Shown in pieces: positions 44,216 to 52,781 of a DNA stretch of 64,000 nucleotides; position 1 is the first letter of the stretch, and every line of letters starts with the position of its first letter. The notes beneath the pieces are model-generated. The model had not been told where the DNA came from, did not search any database, and saw only the letters and a list, made by a program, of their open reading frames with translations. The DNA lies in NCBI RefSeq assembly GCF_010587385.1, contig NZ_CP047476.1, positions 186,001 through 250,000 of the forward strand, given 5' to 3'. Position numbers and translations under genes: made by a program. The DNA comes from Vibrio astriarenae. Its GTDB lineage: Bacteria > Pseudomonadota > Gammaproteobacteria > Enterobacterales > Vibrionaceae.

Positions 44216-45448
44216 ATGCTAAAAAAGACAGCCCTAGCGATATCAATAGCCATGAGCGCAAACGCATTAGCCATCAGCCCTGAAACTCGCCAGCAATACA
44301 TTGCCGAGTTTTCGATGATTAAGTTCATGTATCCGAGCGAGCAAGCTTCTTGGTATTGGCAGAACCTCGATCAGGTGTTGCCTCAGGCGACTGTCAAGCG
44401 CACTGTTCAACAAGTGAAGCCTCTCCCTCGTGATCTCGTCGATGTAAATCAAGTTTACGGTACTCTGTATAAAGATGAAAAGTTAGGGAGCTTGATGCAG
44501 GGTGATAACCCTTCAGTGAACTCGATGATGATCATCAAAAACGGCAAGGTGATCTTTGAGCATTTCAACATGCCATACAACACCCGCCATGTTTGGATGA
44601 GCAACGCCAAAACCATCGTGGGAACGTTAGTCGCAATGCTTGAGGCGGAAGGGAAAATTGACGTCATGCAGCCGCTTAAACATTACTTACCTGAGCTAAA
44701 CGATAAAGGTTGGGGGCAGGTGCGCATACTTGATGTGCTCAACATGCAATCGGGTATGGATGCAGAAGAGAATGATGCAGCCCGCGCCGATGTGAACTCT
44801 CATATTACCCAGCTGTTTCTCACTGAATTTGCTGAAGCGACTGATTACTACGACACACTCATCAACATCCCAACCAAGGGTGAAGCGGGCAAAGCATTTG
44901 AATACAGCTCCGCTAACACGCAAATGCTTGGGTTGCTGATTGCAAGAGTGGAAGGAAAGCCTCTTTCACAGGTATTTGAAGAGCGCGTTTGGTCAAAGGC
45001 ACAAATGACATCAGATATGGCGATGACACTGACCCCTGATGGCCATGAAGTGGTGCATGGCCTAGTGACAACCAATACCGAAGACATGGCTCGCTACGCT
45101 ATGCTATACACCGACAGTGGTAACACCATTGCTAACGAGCGAGTGATCTCTAAAGATATCGTCAATACCATTCGTACATCGGTGACGCCTGATGTCTACA
45201 CGGTTAGTGAAGCATCGGGCCCTTTTGAAGCGTTTGCGGATGACCTCCCTCTCGGTGGCAGCTATCAGTTCGATGCGATTTGGGAAGACGGTGATATGTT
45301 CAAGGGCGGCATGCGTGGGCAGGGAATCTATATCTCACCAGATAAAGATGTGGTTGCAGTGTGGTTCAGTAATCGAGTCGAAAAACACAATGTGTCTGGG
45401 TTTGTTCGTAATTTTGTGAGGTCAATAAAAATGGACGGTTATTTCTAG
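44216..45448 (+). CDS. Secreted serine hydrolase of the beta-lactamase/esterase family
   Basis: A 410-residue secreted protein of the class C beta-lactamase-related family (COG1680). Signal peptide MLKKTALAISIAMSANALA. The SxxK motif is S129-N-A-K132, with a Tyr-x-x motif at YSSAN and a C-terminal GMRGQGIYI block in place of the usual HTG. Members are esterases, D-aminopeptidases or peptidoglycan/6-aminohexanoate hydrolases, and most do not give beta-lactam resistance. Substrate unknown. Single gene; hairpin terminator downstream. Confidence 0.88.
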   Translation: MLKKTALAISIAMSANALAISPETRQQYIAEFSMIKFMYPSEQASWYWQNLDQVLPQATVKRTVQQVKPLPRDLVDVNQVYGTLYKDEKLGSLMQGDNPSVNSMMIIKNGKVIFEHFNMPYNTRHVWMSNAKTIVGTLVAMLEAEGKIDVMQPLKHYLPELNDKGWGQVRILDVLNMQSGMDAEENDAARADVNSHITQLFLTEFAEATDYYDTLINIPTKGEAGKAFEYSSANTQMLGLLIARVEGKPLSQVFEERVWSKAQMTSDMAMTLTPDGHEVVHGLVTTNTEDMARYAMLYTDSGNTIANERVISKDIVNTIRTSVTPDVYTVSEASGPFEAFADDLPLGGSYQFDAIWEDGDMFKGGMRGQGIYISPDKDVVAVWFSNRVEKHNVSGFVRNFVRSIKMDGYF

Positions 45449-45483
45449 CGGTTGAATCAATCCAATATCAATAAAATGACATT

Positions 45484-45515
45484 GGGTCAGAGTCGATTTA
45501 GGCTGATTCTGACCC
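45484..45515. terminator. Convergent hairpin, GGGTCAGA...TCTGACCC type
   Basis: GGGTCAGAGTC (45484-45494) / GATTCTGACCC (45505-45515) with one G-U pair, between convergent genes. Same core as the hairpin at 28176. Confidence 0.65.
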
Positions 45516-45535
45516 CAAAGGCTTTAATTCAATCT

Positions 45536-46642
45536 TTAGTCCGAGCGACCTCGACCCTCAATGCGCCATTGTCCAACTACCTTATCTTTACGAACCGCAT
45601 GCAGCACATCAAAATTGTGTAGAGTGGTATCACAATGGCTTGGTAACAACATCACTCGATCGCCTATTTTGTACGGAGATTCATTCAGTTCCATTAAGAG
45701 GATACCGTGCTCGTCTCCGCCAGTTTTGTAGGTGACTTTGTCTTGATATTTTACCCTTGGCATACCTAAGTCTATGGAGAGTGATTTCATACCCGCATCA
45801 ATGACAGCTCGATCGGCGGCAGGGTGGCTGATGACGGTACTTAATACAGATAATGCAGTCTCAAATTGGCCATTGACCTCATCGCTACTCTCATCACCGA
45901 TAGCAGAGTAAGTTGCATCCATAAACAGGTAAGAGCCTGCTTGAATTTCGGTAAAAGGTTGGTCGATATGAGCTTGGTAAGTGCCCGTACCACCGCCGGA
46001 AATGATTGTCGGTTCGAGTCCGCGAGGTGCTAATTCCATCTTGATGTAGTCAAATACTTTAGCGACTGCATCACGAGCAGCAGCTTGTCGCGGTTCAAAA
46101 CCTTTAACTAATTGCAGGTGACCACTATAAGCTTGGATACCATCGTATCTGACGCCTTCTGTCACCTTGATGAGTTCGATCAAATCAAGTAGCGCAGCAT
46201 CCGGCTCAACGCCACATCGCTGTTGGCCACTTTCGACTTCAACAAGAAGACCAATTTCTACCCCATTAGAAGCCGCTTGACGGCCAATCTCGGTAACATG
46301 GCTAGGATGGTCAATCACCTGACGCACCGTAGATTCAGGGTTTTCACTACACAAGCGTACAAGTCTTTCAATTTTAATCTCGCCTGCGATTGGCGTGGTA
46401 ATTAAGACATCTTTGATGCCACCTAAAACCATTACCTCTGCCTCACCCAGTTTCGAGGTGCAAATACCCACCGCACCAGCGTCTAGCTGCATTTGAGCGA
46501 TGGCTGGGATTTTGTGGGCTTTAGTATGAGGTCTTAGAGTCATTCCTTGCGACTCAACCCGCTTTTGCATCTCTGCTAGGTTACGTTCAAGCTTTTCAAG
46601 GTCGACGATTAGGGCAGGGGTATCGAGTTGGCTAATGTTCAT
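45536..46642 (-). CDS. DSD1-family PLP enzyme (D-threonine aldolase/D-serine dehydratase-like)
   Basis: A 368-residue fold type III PLP enzyme of the alanine racemase-like DSD1/D-threonine aldolase family. The Schiff-base Lys is K41 in PHTKAHK, PLP phosphate contacts lie in SGGGTGTYQ, and the C-terminal domain has the metal pair H336-C337 (PSHCDTT) required for the divalent-metal-assisted enzymes. It would cleave D-threonine-type beta-hydroxy-D-amino acids (to glycine and aldehyde), or dehydrate D-serine. Start ATG 46642 has only a weak ribosome site. Single gene, next to a long spacer. Confidence 0.9.
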   Translation of the reverse strand: MNISQLDTPALIVDLEKLERNLAEMQKRVESQGMTLRPHTKAHKIPAIAQMQLDAGAVGICTSKLGEAEVMVLGGIKDVLITTPIAGEIKIERLVRLCSENPESTVRQVIDHPSHVTEIGRQAASNGVEIGLLVEVESGQQRCGVEPDAALLDLIELIKVTEGVRYDGIQAYSGHLQLVKGFEPRQAAARDAVAKVFDYIKMELAPRGLEPTIISGGGTGTYQAHIDQPFTEIQAGSYLFMDATYSAIGDESSDEVNGQFETALSVLSTVISHPAADRAVIDAGMKSLSIDLGMPRVKYQDKVTYKTGGDEHGILLMELNESPYKIGDRVMLLPSHCDTTLHNFDVLHAVRKDKVVGQWRIEGRGRSD

Positions 46643-47105
46643 TTTCTGGTATCACTGCAGATGAGTACTGGATTTCGTAGGATATCAAACTTGCTACTCG
46701 TTTGGCATCTAGCTCATGGTTGATTAGAAAAACTAAATGAAAACCTTAGCATGATATTTTTACCAATTAAAACAATTTGTTATATGGGGTGTAGAGGTTT
46801 CATTCGAACTTTACTGACTATCAAAGGCCGACTTAGCTTTTTGAAATCTTTTAGATATGGAAGAAGATGAGGAAGCAGGAGTGCAGGTTGCACTAAAGTA
46901 TCGCTTTTAAATTGCTCGATAGACTAATGTCGTGCAATGCCTTTTGCAACAAGGAAAGTAACTACAATTATGGGGACGTAGCTTATATTTACCGGGCATC
47001 AACCATCCTTCATCTAAACTGAGAGTGTCTAGGTTAAGTCGATCTCTTCTCTGTAACAGAGATAGCTTGAACGGCTTAGTACTGCAAAAACTGATAGGTG
47101 GTCAC
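46643..47105. other. Intergenic region, 463 bp
   Basis: No intact gene. One stretch (46845-46910) reads in frame as ...DMEEDEEAGVQVALKYRF then stop, resembling the last strand of an outer-membrane beta-barrel, with earlier frame-shifted residues SNFTDYQRPT at about 46804-46833. This may be a decayed porin end; evidence is thin. A small hairpin TCTCTG-TAA-CAGAGA lies near 47045-47060. Confidence 0.35.
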
Positions 47106-48317
47106 ATGTCAAAAGCGGTAGAAACCTTAATGATAGGGATATTGTCCTGTCATATATTTTCGGCTCATGCCCAAGTAGAAGTACCAATCTTACCTGGTAC
47201 TGGGCAAAGTGTTCAATATGATACAGAAGGGGAGCCATTAGCCGCTTCCGAAAGCAGCCTGTATACGGGCCAAGATGCGTCTATTGAAGCGACACCGTTA
47301 CGATATCAAGACAATGGTGATGGCACCATCACCGATCTAAACACCGGTTTGATGTGGCAAAAAAGTCATGACACAACCAAAAGAAATTTGGCTGATTCAG
47401 TGGCAGTGGTTGAGGCGATGACACTCGGTGGTCATGAGGATTGGCGTTTACCAACGATCAAAGAGTTGTACTCCTTAGCGGATTTCGATGGTGAGCTTAT
47501 GAAGCCTGGAAGTGGTAAAGAGAGTAAACCCTATATTGATACCGATTACTTTGACTTCGAGTACGACAGAAGAAGGCCGTTTGCTGGCGCTTTTTGGTCC
47601 AGCACGGTTTACATCAAAGGTGATGTGCAAAACTTCACTCAGCATGGAGGTTTGCAAGGAGGCTTCGGATTTGACTTTGCTGACGGCCATATAAAATCCT
47701 ATGAGACTGGCAAGTTCTTTGATGGCACCACCATACAGAAATAAGACAACATGTTCGTTCCAGGAAATTATGTGCGTGCCGTTCGCAATACAACCACACT
47801 CTATGATATGGACTATGTCGATAACCAAGACGGAACAGTGACCGATCAATCTACCGGCTTGATGTGGTCCAAGAGTGATAGTGGTAAACGAATGAATTGG
47901 GTTGAAGCGCTAGAGTATGCGGATAATGCCACGCTTGCAGGACACAGTGATTGGCGCCTGCCAAATGCAAAAGAGTTACAATCATTAGTCGATTATGAGA
48001 AGGTCGATTTTCCAGCCATCAACACCAACTTCTTTGAAGTGACGCCATCCCAATTTGAGTCCCAGCAAGACTCCTATTATTTCTGGACGAGTAGCACTCA
48101 AGGTGATTTTAAGCACACTGCTGTGTACGTTACCTTTGCGCAGGCATGGAGTAAGAAAAACTCCGATGCGACAGAATACTTCGATTGGCACGGTGCTGGA
48201 GCCCAAAGAAGTGACCCCAAAAGCGGCTCGCCTTCTGACTATGAATTAGCCTCTGAAATGGCGTCTGACTATATCTCTATTGATAACTGGGTTCGTTTAG
48301 TTAGGGATGCCAAATAG
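47106..48317 (+). pseudogene. DUF1566 (Lcl C-terminal domain) secreted protein interrupted by an in-frame stop
   Basis: Two open frames in the same phase (47106-47744, then 47751-48317) together encode one DUF1566 protein. Signal peptide MSKAVETLMIGILSCHIFSAHAQ. Each half contains a DUF1566 unit with DNGDGTITDLNTGLMWQK / DNQDGTVTDQSTGLMWSK and GHEDWRLPTIKEL / GHSDWRLPNAKEL. Between them, TAA at 47742-47744 interrupts IQK-stop-DNMFVPGNYVRAVR, where relatives read on; one C-to-T change from CAA would create it. ATG 47106 has AGGTGG upstream. Full-length product is likely a secreted protein of unknown function; this allele may be dead, or make only the N-terminal half. Readthrough or sequencing error are alternatives. 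Confidence 0.8.
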
Positions 48318-48349
48318 AGACAGTAACTTGTTGTTGGGTTCCCGAAATA

Positions 48350-48435
48350 GCTCAGGGGGTTACTGAGCCATCACTGTCAAAACAAGTGATATTACATTGA
48401 GACACAAGGGACTGCTATTGCCTCAGTGATGGCTC
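48350..48435. repeat. Nested inverted repeats between convergent genes
   Basis: GAGCCATCACTG (48365-48376) and CAGTGATGGCTC (48424-48435) are perfect 12-bp complements with a 47-nt spacer. A local hairpin GCTCAG (48350-48355) / CTGAGC (48363-48368) and a second ATCACT (48370-48375) / AGTGAT (48385-48390) compete with it. Possible terminator or short mobile or REP-like repeat. Confidence 0.55.
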
Positions 48436-48464
48436 GCAATTTACTCTTTATGGTATCTTTTGAG

Positions 48465-49490
48465 CTAGTACTTAACAGCCGTTTTACCAATCGACGCGCT
48501 ACTCTCAATACGTTGGTGTGCCTCTTTCAAAGTATTGACATTAAAACCATTTAGAGTCGTCGTCAACGTTGATTTAATCCGCCCTGAATCAATCAAATTA
48601 GCCGCTTGGAACAAGATGTCTTGTTGTCTCTGGATGTCGTCTGTGTCGAATAGCGAACGTGTAAACATCAATTCCCAGACAAAGCCAGCAGCTTTTCCTT
48701 GCAGTGCCGATAAATCTACACCGCCTTCAAATTCAACAATTGAGCTGATCATACCCTGTGGGGCAATGAGCTCGACCATTGAATCCCAATGGCCTTTGGT
48801 ATCTGCAACATTAAAGATATAGTCGACATATTGAATACCTTGCTCACGCACAGATTCAACCAGGTTACGGTGATTCACGACAAGGTCTGCACCCATATCT
48901 CTGACCCACTGCTCAGTTTCGGGTCTTGACGCCGTTGCAATCACAGTAAGGTTGGTTAGCTGTTTTGCTAACTGAGTTGCGATAGAGCCAACACCGCCAG
49001 CGCCACCAATAATGAGTATGGACTTTCTCTCTTCGGGACGAACACGGAGGCGATCAAATAGCGCCTCCCAAGCCGTCAGTGTAGCCAGTGGCATCACCGC
49101 AGCCGACTCGTCAGAAAGACTCTTTGGTGCATGCGAGGTGATTCGAAAATCCACCGCTTGGTATTCTGCATTGGCGCCCATACGCGTAACATCGCCGGCA
49201 TAAAACACCCGATCACCGACTTCGAAACCCTCGACATTGGCACCTATAGCAGCCACTTCACCGACCGCGTCGTAACCCAACACGCGAGGGTGATCTAGTG
49301 TTTTATCTTTTGCACTGCTGGCACGGATTTTTGCATCTGCAGGGTTAATTGAGGTTGCACTTACCTTCACAAGTAAATCATTTTCTCGCAATTCCGGCAA
49401 ACTCGTTTCAAATTCAAATAAACTCTCCTGCTCATCAATTGAAAGTGAGCGGGTAAAACCAATAGCTTTCATTTTTGATGGTAATGACAT
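48465..49490 (-). CDS. Zinc-type alcohol dehydrogenase/quinone oxidoreductase-like protein
   Basis: A 341-residue medium-chain dehydrogenase/reductase of the ZADH/quinone oxidoreductase-like class (YogA-like). NAD(P)-binding GGAGGVGS is visible, as are the catalytic-domain segments LPELRENDLLVKVSATSINPADAKIR and VLGYDAVGEVAAIGANV. No Cys cluster for structural zinc is seen, in line with a zinc-independent enoyl or quinone reductase. GGAGAAAG precedes ATG 49490. Lies beside the OpuAC-like gene, same strand, 39 nt away; possibly co-transcribed from upstream. Confidence 0.9.
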   Translation of the reverse strand: MSLPSKMKAIGFTRSLSIDEQESLFEFETSLPELRENDLLVKVSATSINPADAKIRASSAKDKTLDHPRVLGYDAVGEVAAIGANVEGFEVGDRVFYAGDVTRMGANAEYQAVDFRITSHAPKSLSDESAAVMPLATLTAWEALFDRLRVRPEERKSILIIGGAGGVGSIATQLAKQLTNLTVIATASRPETEQWVRDMGADLVVNHRNLVESVREQGIQYVDYIFNVADTKGHWDSMVELIAPQGMISSIVEFEGGVDLSALQGKAAGFVWELMFTRSLFDTDDIQRQQDILFQAANLIDSGRIKSTLTTTLNGFNVNTLKEAHQRIESSASIGKTAVKY

Positions 49491-49529
49491 AGTACTTTCT
49501 CCGTTGTTCAGATCTTGGTTGTAAACCGC

Positions 49530-50315
49530 TTAGATGATGCCTTGCTCAACTAACCAATCATGCGTGACTTCATCTTGTGGCTTACCTTCGCGGCAAACTT
49601 TGTAATCAAGTTCAGCGATAATATCGTTTGAGAATTTCAGTGAATCTAGCTTTTGCAGCTGCTCTGATGTGAACAGTGATTTCTTATCTTCTCTTAAAAG
49701 AAGTACCGCTCTATCCACAATACCTAGAAGCCCCTTGGGATCTTTAATCTCACGGATGTCATAACGATAATGGAGAAATTGAGGTTTCCACAGGGGTACA
49801 ACCACCCATTCCTTGTTCGCTACCGCATTTTCAAAGGCGCTAAAGCAATCCTCTTCGGTACCTGTGAAAAACTGATATCCTGCATCACTCAAGCCATACT
49901 CTTTCATCATCTTAATAGAGAATCGGGTGATACCTGCACCTGGATTGATCCCCTGGATTTTAGGTGACATTTTTTCGATGACCTCAGGCTTTACTAAATC
50001 AGCAACCTCGGAAACCACGTCTTTCGGGACATAATCTGGAACGCCCCACAGTGCATACGGTTCATAGTGAAGTCCAAGCTCAATTAATGGCTCCACCTCT
50101 TCAACATCGGACTTATAGATGCCATGACTCGAGGGTAACCAAGCTGACGAGAGCATATCCACTTCCCCCGTTTTTAGCTTTGCAAAATTATCTTGATGCG
50201 GTGAGAAAATGCGTTCTACTTCAAAACCCATGGATTGCAAAACATTGGCAACTAACGAAGCCGTTGTACGATGGAACGATAGGTCTGTTACGCCAATAGT
50301 GATTTTGATACTCAT
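49530..50315 (-). CDS. OpuAC/glycine betaine-binding-like protein without signal peptide
   Basis: A 261-residue periplasmic binding protein-like protein of the OpuAC (glycine betaine/choline) family: GVTDLSFHRTTASLVANVLQSMGFEVERI, LKTGEVDMLSSAWLPSSH, and the C-terminal EWVVVPLWKPQFLHYRYDIREIKDP with aromatic residues that might form the quaternary-ammonium cage. Unusually the chain starts MSIKITIGVTDL with no signal or lipobox, so it is predicted cytoplasmic. It might be a ligand sensor or a non-classical partner. Divergent from the guanidine operon, so possibly related to it, but no permease gene accompanies it here. AGGAGAGAG precedes ATG 50315. Confidence 0.82.
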   Translation of the reverse strand: MSIKITIGVTDLSFHRTTASLVANVLQSMGFEVERIFSPHQDNFAKLKTGEVDMLSSAWLPSSHGIYKSDVEEVEPLIELGLHYEPYALWGVPDYVPKDVVSEVADLVKPEVIEKMSPKIQGINPGAGITRFSIKMMKEYGLSDAGYQFFTGTEEDCFSAFENAVANKEWVVVPLWKPQFLHYRYDIREIKDPKGLLGIVDRAVLLLREDKKSLFTSEQLQKLDSLKFSNDIIAELDYKVCREGKPQDEVTHDWLVEQGII

Positions 50316-50499
50316 GATTTTCTCTCTCCTGTCTCGCTATGGATGTAAGACTAGATAACCATTACGCATCAATAAATAGCCTAATTTTTGAATTATTCTC
50401 AAATTAAATTTGATAATAGATGTTGACTAAGCGATGGATACGTTAACTCAGATTAAATTCAGATATGAAAATGAAGTAACGGATTGAATCGTATCAGGC

Positions 50500-50535
50500 T
50501 GCACTAATCTTGGACTTTTGCACTAAAATGGTCAT
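50500..50535 (+). promoter_or_regulatory. NtrC-like enhancer repeats
   Basis: TGCACTAA occurs at 50500-50507 and 50519-50526. The second continues as TGCACTAAAATGGT, matching most of the TGCACC-N5-GGTGCA NtrC consensus (right half partial). Position is about 80-100 bp before the sigma-54-like element, right for enhancer sites. Confidence 0.35.
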
Positions 50536-50597
50536 TACCCAATAGAGTAGGTCCTTGTGTTTATGTTTAACCTGTTGATTTAATTTAATATAAATTT

Positions 50598-50613
50598 TGG
50601 CACGCAAATTGGA
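50598..50613 (+). promoter_or_regulatory. Sigma-54-like promoter
   Basis: TGGCACG-N4-TTGGA; the -24 element is exact, the -12 element has GG in place of GC. Expected start is about 50625, some 65 nt before the riboswitch. Nitrogen-limitation control suits guanidine as a nitrogen source. Confidence 0.4.
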
Positions 50614-50689
50614 TTACTCCAATCAAGTTCACAAGAGCGCATCGTTAGTTGGTATCGCTGTCCACCTAACTCACAATTTGGAAAATAGA

Positions 50690-50780
50690 CATCTAGGGTT
50701 CCGGCTGTGTCTGCAGTGTCTGGGTCGAGAGTTGTCAACCTCGCGAGAGGTCACACGGAGGGATAGAAGCCCGGGAGATT
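50690..50780 (+). ncRNA. Guanidine-I riboswitch (ykkC)
   Basis: The conserved blocks of the ykkC aptamer appear in order: CTAGGGTTCCG (50693-50703), then a GGTCGAGAG-like block (50723-50731), a CCTC-GCGA-GAGG hairpin (50739-50750), ACACGG (50753-50758), GGGATAGAAGCCCGGGAGA at 50760-50778. It precedes genes known to be controlled by guanidine. Ligand-bound aptamer should prevent GAGGTCAC (50747-50754) from pairing with 50821-50828. Confidence 0.88.
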
Positions 50781-50843
50781 AAACCAAACCAATTGGTTGT
50801 GTCTCTTGTGTTGATATTTAGTGACCTCATGGAGGAGATTCCA

Positions 50844-51917
50844 ATGAAAGCTCAAATCAAAAAAAGCCTACTCGCATCTGTTGTTGGTACTACGTTACTT
50901 GCATCCGCTTTTTCCCCAATCGCACTCGCTCAAGAGAAAGAGAAGTTCACTCTCGCTTGGTCTATCTATGTCGGATGGATGCCATGGGACTATGCAGATC
51001 ATTCTGGAATCTTAGATAAATGGGCAGACAAGTACGGCATTGAGATTGATGTGGTGCAGGTGAATGACTACATTGAGTCCATCAACCAGTTCACGACAGG
51101 TCAATTCGACGCCACTGTGATGACCAATATGGATGCATTGACGATTCCTGCCGCTAGTGGCGTTGACTCTACGGCTCTTGTCGTCGGTGATTTCTCAAAT
51201 GGTAACGACGGTATTGTCCTTAAGGGGGACAAGAAGCTAGAAGACCTGAAAGGCCAGTCGATTAACCTTGTTGAGTTAAGTGTGTCTCACTACCTGATGG
51301 CGCGCGCACTCGAAAGCGTGGGCATGAGCGAGCGTGACGTGAGAGTGGTGAACACGTCGGACGCTGACCTTGTTGCTGCGTTTAGCACGAGTCAAGTCAC
51401 TTCGGTTGTGACTTGGAATCCGCTTCTTAGCGAAATCACTTCTCAGCCAGATACCTCTTTTGTTTTCAACTCTTCTGATATCCCTGGCGAAATCATCGAC
51501 CTACTGGTGGTAAATACCGAGACGTTAGAAAGTAATCCTGCTCTAGGTAAGGCGCTAACGGGGGCTTGGTATGAGATCATGTCGATCATGCAATCATCAG
51601 AGCAGGGAGATGAAGCCAAATCCTACATGGCGCAAGCATCAGGTACTGATCTCGATGGCTACAAGTCTCAGTTAAAAGCCACCAACATGTTCTACTCAGC
51701 GGATGAGGCAGTGAGCTTCACGCAGAGCCCTAAATTGGCGGCAACGATGCAGAAAGTCAGTGAGTTCTCGTTTGAGCACGGTTTGCTGGGTGAAGGTGCA
51801 CCTGATGCGGGCTTCATTGGCGTAGAGACACCGACAGGCGTTTACGGTGACCCAAGCAACGTCAAGCTCCGATTTACTTCTGAATACATGCAGATGGCAG
51901 CGGATAACAAGCTGTAA
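50844..51917 (+). CDS. ABC transporter substrate-binding protein (guanidine/urea type, TauA-like)
   Basis: A 357-residue periplasmic binding protein (NMT1/TauA/SsuA-like). Signal peptide (MKAQIKKSLLASVVGTTLLASAFSPIALA). The mature chain opens KEKFTLAWSIYVGWMPWDYADHSGILDKWADKYGIEIDVVQVND, the Trp-rich motif of binding proteins encoded beside urea or guanidine carboxylases. Probable ligand guanidine (or urea), from context. ATG 50844 has GGAGGAG 6 nt upstream; a longer ORF from 50793 is not favoured. First gene of the operon; expression is controlled by the guanidine-I riboswitch in the leader. Confidence 0.9.
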   Translation: MKAQIKKSLLASVVGTTLLASAFSPIALAQEKEKFTLAWSIYVGWMPWDYADHSGILDKWADKYGIEIDVVQVNDYIESINQFTTGQFDATVMTNMDALTIPAASGVDSTALVVGDFSNGNDGIVLKGDKKLEDLKGQSINLVELSVSHYLMARALESVGMSERDVRVVNTSDADLVAAFSTSQVTSVVTWNPLLSEITSQPDTSFVFNSSDIPGEIIDLLVVNTETLESNPALGKALTGAWYEIMSIMQSSEQGDEAKSYMAQASGTDLDGYKSQLKATNMFYSADEAVSFTQSPKLAATMQKVSEFSFEHGLLGEGAPDAGFIGVETPTGVYGDPSNVKLRFTSEYMQMAADNKL

Positions 51918-51950
51918 TCTCCCTCTTCAGTCGTTGTAAATGGAGTCGTT

Positions 51951-52781
51951 ATGACCAAAGTAATTAACCGCCATCCGTCTAAACTTGGACGCGTTATGCT
52001 CGGTGTCATGCCATTTCTGATCCTGCTTGCCGTCTACGTGACGGCATCAGATGCCAGACTGGCGGCTAACTCTGCTGATAAGCTGCTCCCGGCTTTCAGC
52101 AGTTTTGCAGACGCTATCGACAGAATGGCTTTTACCCCAAGTCGAAGAACCGGTGAATATCTGATGTGGACAGATACCTTCGCTAGCCTAGCAAGGCTGG
52201 GATGGGGGATTGGTATCAGTGCCTTGATTGGCTTATCACTGGGTATTGCCACTGGGATCATTCCATTAGTGCGCTCTTCACTGTCACCTGTGATCACCGC
52301 TGTTTCTTTGATTCCACCAATGGCTATCTTGCCGATTTTGTTCATCTCATTTGGCGTTGGCGAGTTATCGAAGGTGGTGCTGATTGTCATTGGTGTGTGT
52401 CCAATCATTATTCGTGATATTCAACTTAGAGTACAGAGCTTACCGGATGAGCAGCTAATCAAGGCTCAAACACTTGGAGCAAACAGCTGGCAAATTATTG
52501 TTCGCGTTATTCTTCCTCAAATAATGCCAAAACTCATTGAAGCGGTTCGTCTTACATTGGGTAGCGCATGGTTGTTCCTGATTGCCGCTGAAGCGATTGT
52601 AGCGACCGAAGGGTTGGGCTACCGCATCTTCTTGGTACGCCGTTACCTGTCGATGGATGTGATTCTGCCTTACGTATTGTGGATCACTATTTTGGCATAC
52701 AGCATGGATTGGCTACTGCGGTTAGCCTCAAAGAAACTAAGCCCTTGGTATCACCAGTCTCAGGGAGAGAATAATGGTTAA
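51951..52781 (+). CDS. ABC transporter permease (TauC/SsuC-like)
   Basis: A 276-residue inner-membrane permease of the SsuC/TauC family with about 6 helices. The conserved EAA loop is TLGANSWQIIVRVILPQIMPKLIEAVRLTLGSAW. Pairs with the ATPase encoded next, with 8 bp overlap, and with the binding protein before it. Imports guanidine (context). GGAG precedes ATG 51951. Confidence 0.92.
   Translation: MTKVINRHPSKLGRVMLGVMPFLILLAVYVTASDARLAANSADKLLPAFSSFADAIDRMAFTPSRRTGEYLMWTDTFASLARLGWGIGISALIGLSLGIATGIIPLVRSSLSPVITAVSLIPPMAILPILFISFGVGELSKVVLIVIGVCPIIIRDIQLRVQSLPDEQLIKAQTLGANSWQIIVRVILPQIMPKLIEAVRLTLGSAWLFLIAAEAIVATEGLGYRIFLVRRYLSMDVILPYVLWITILAYSMDWLLRLASKKLSPWYHQSQGENNG

Larger units (their letters stand above)
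50316..50843 (+). promoter_or_regulatory. Guanidine operon leader and promoter region
   Basis: A 528-bp non-coding region holding candidate NtrC sites (50500-50535), a sigma-54-like promoter (50598-50613), a guanidine-I aptamer (about 50690-50780), and a terminal segment GTGACCTC (50821-50828) that is an exact 8-nt complement of GAGGTCAC (50747-50754) inside the aptamer and stops 2 nt from the ribosome site GGAGGAG (50831-50837). The last pairing is a good candidate for the riboswitch expression platform. Confidence 0.6.

Noticed and set aside
48342..48400. tRNA-like D-arm (TAGCTCAGGGGGTTACTGAGC)-type fold
   Set aside because: GCTC/GAGC stem and a following 6-bp stem look tRNA-like, but there is no T-arm GGTTCGAATCC, the second loop is 9 nt, and no acceptor stem closes.
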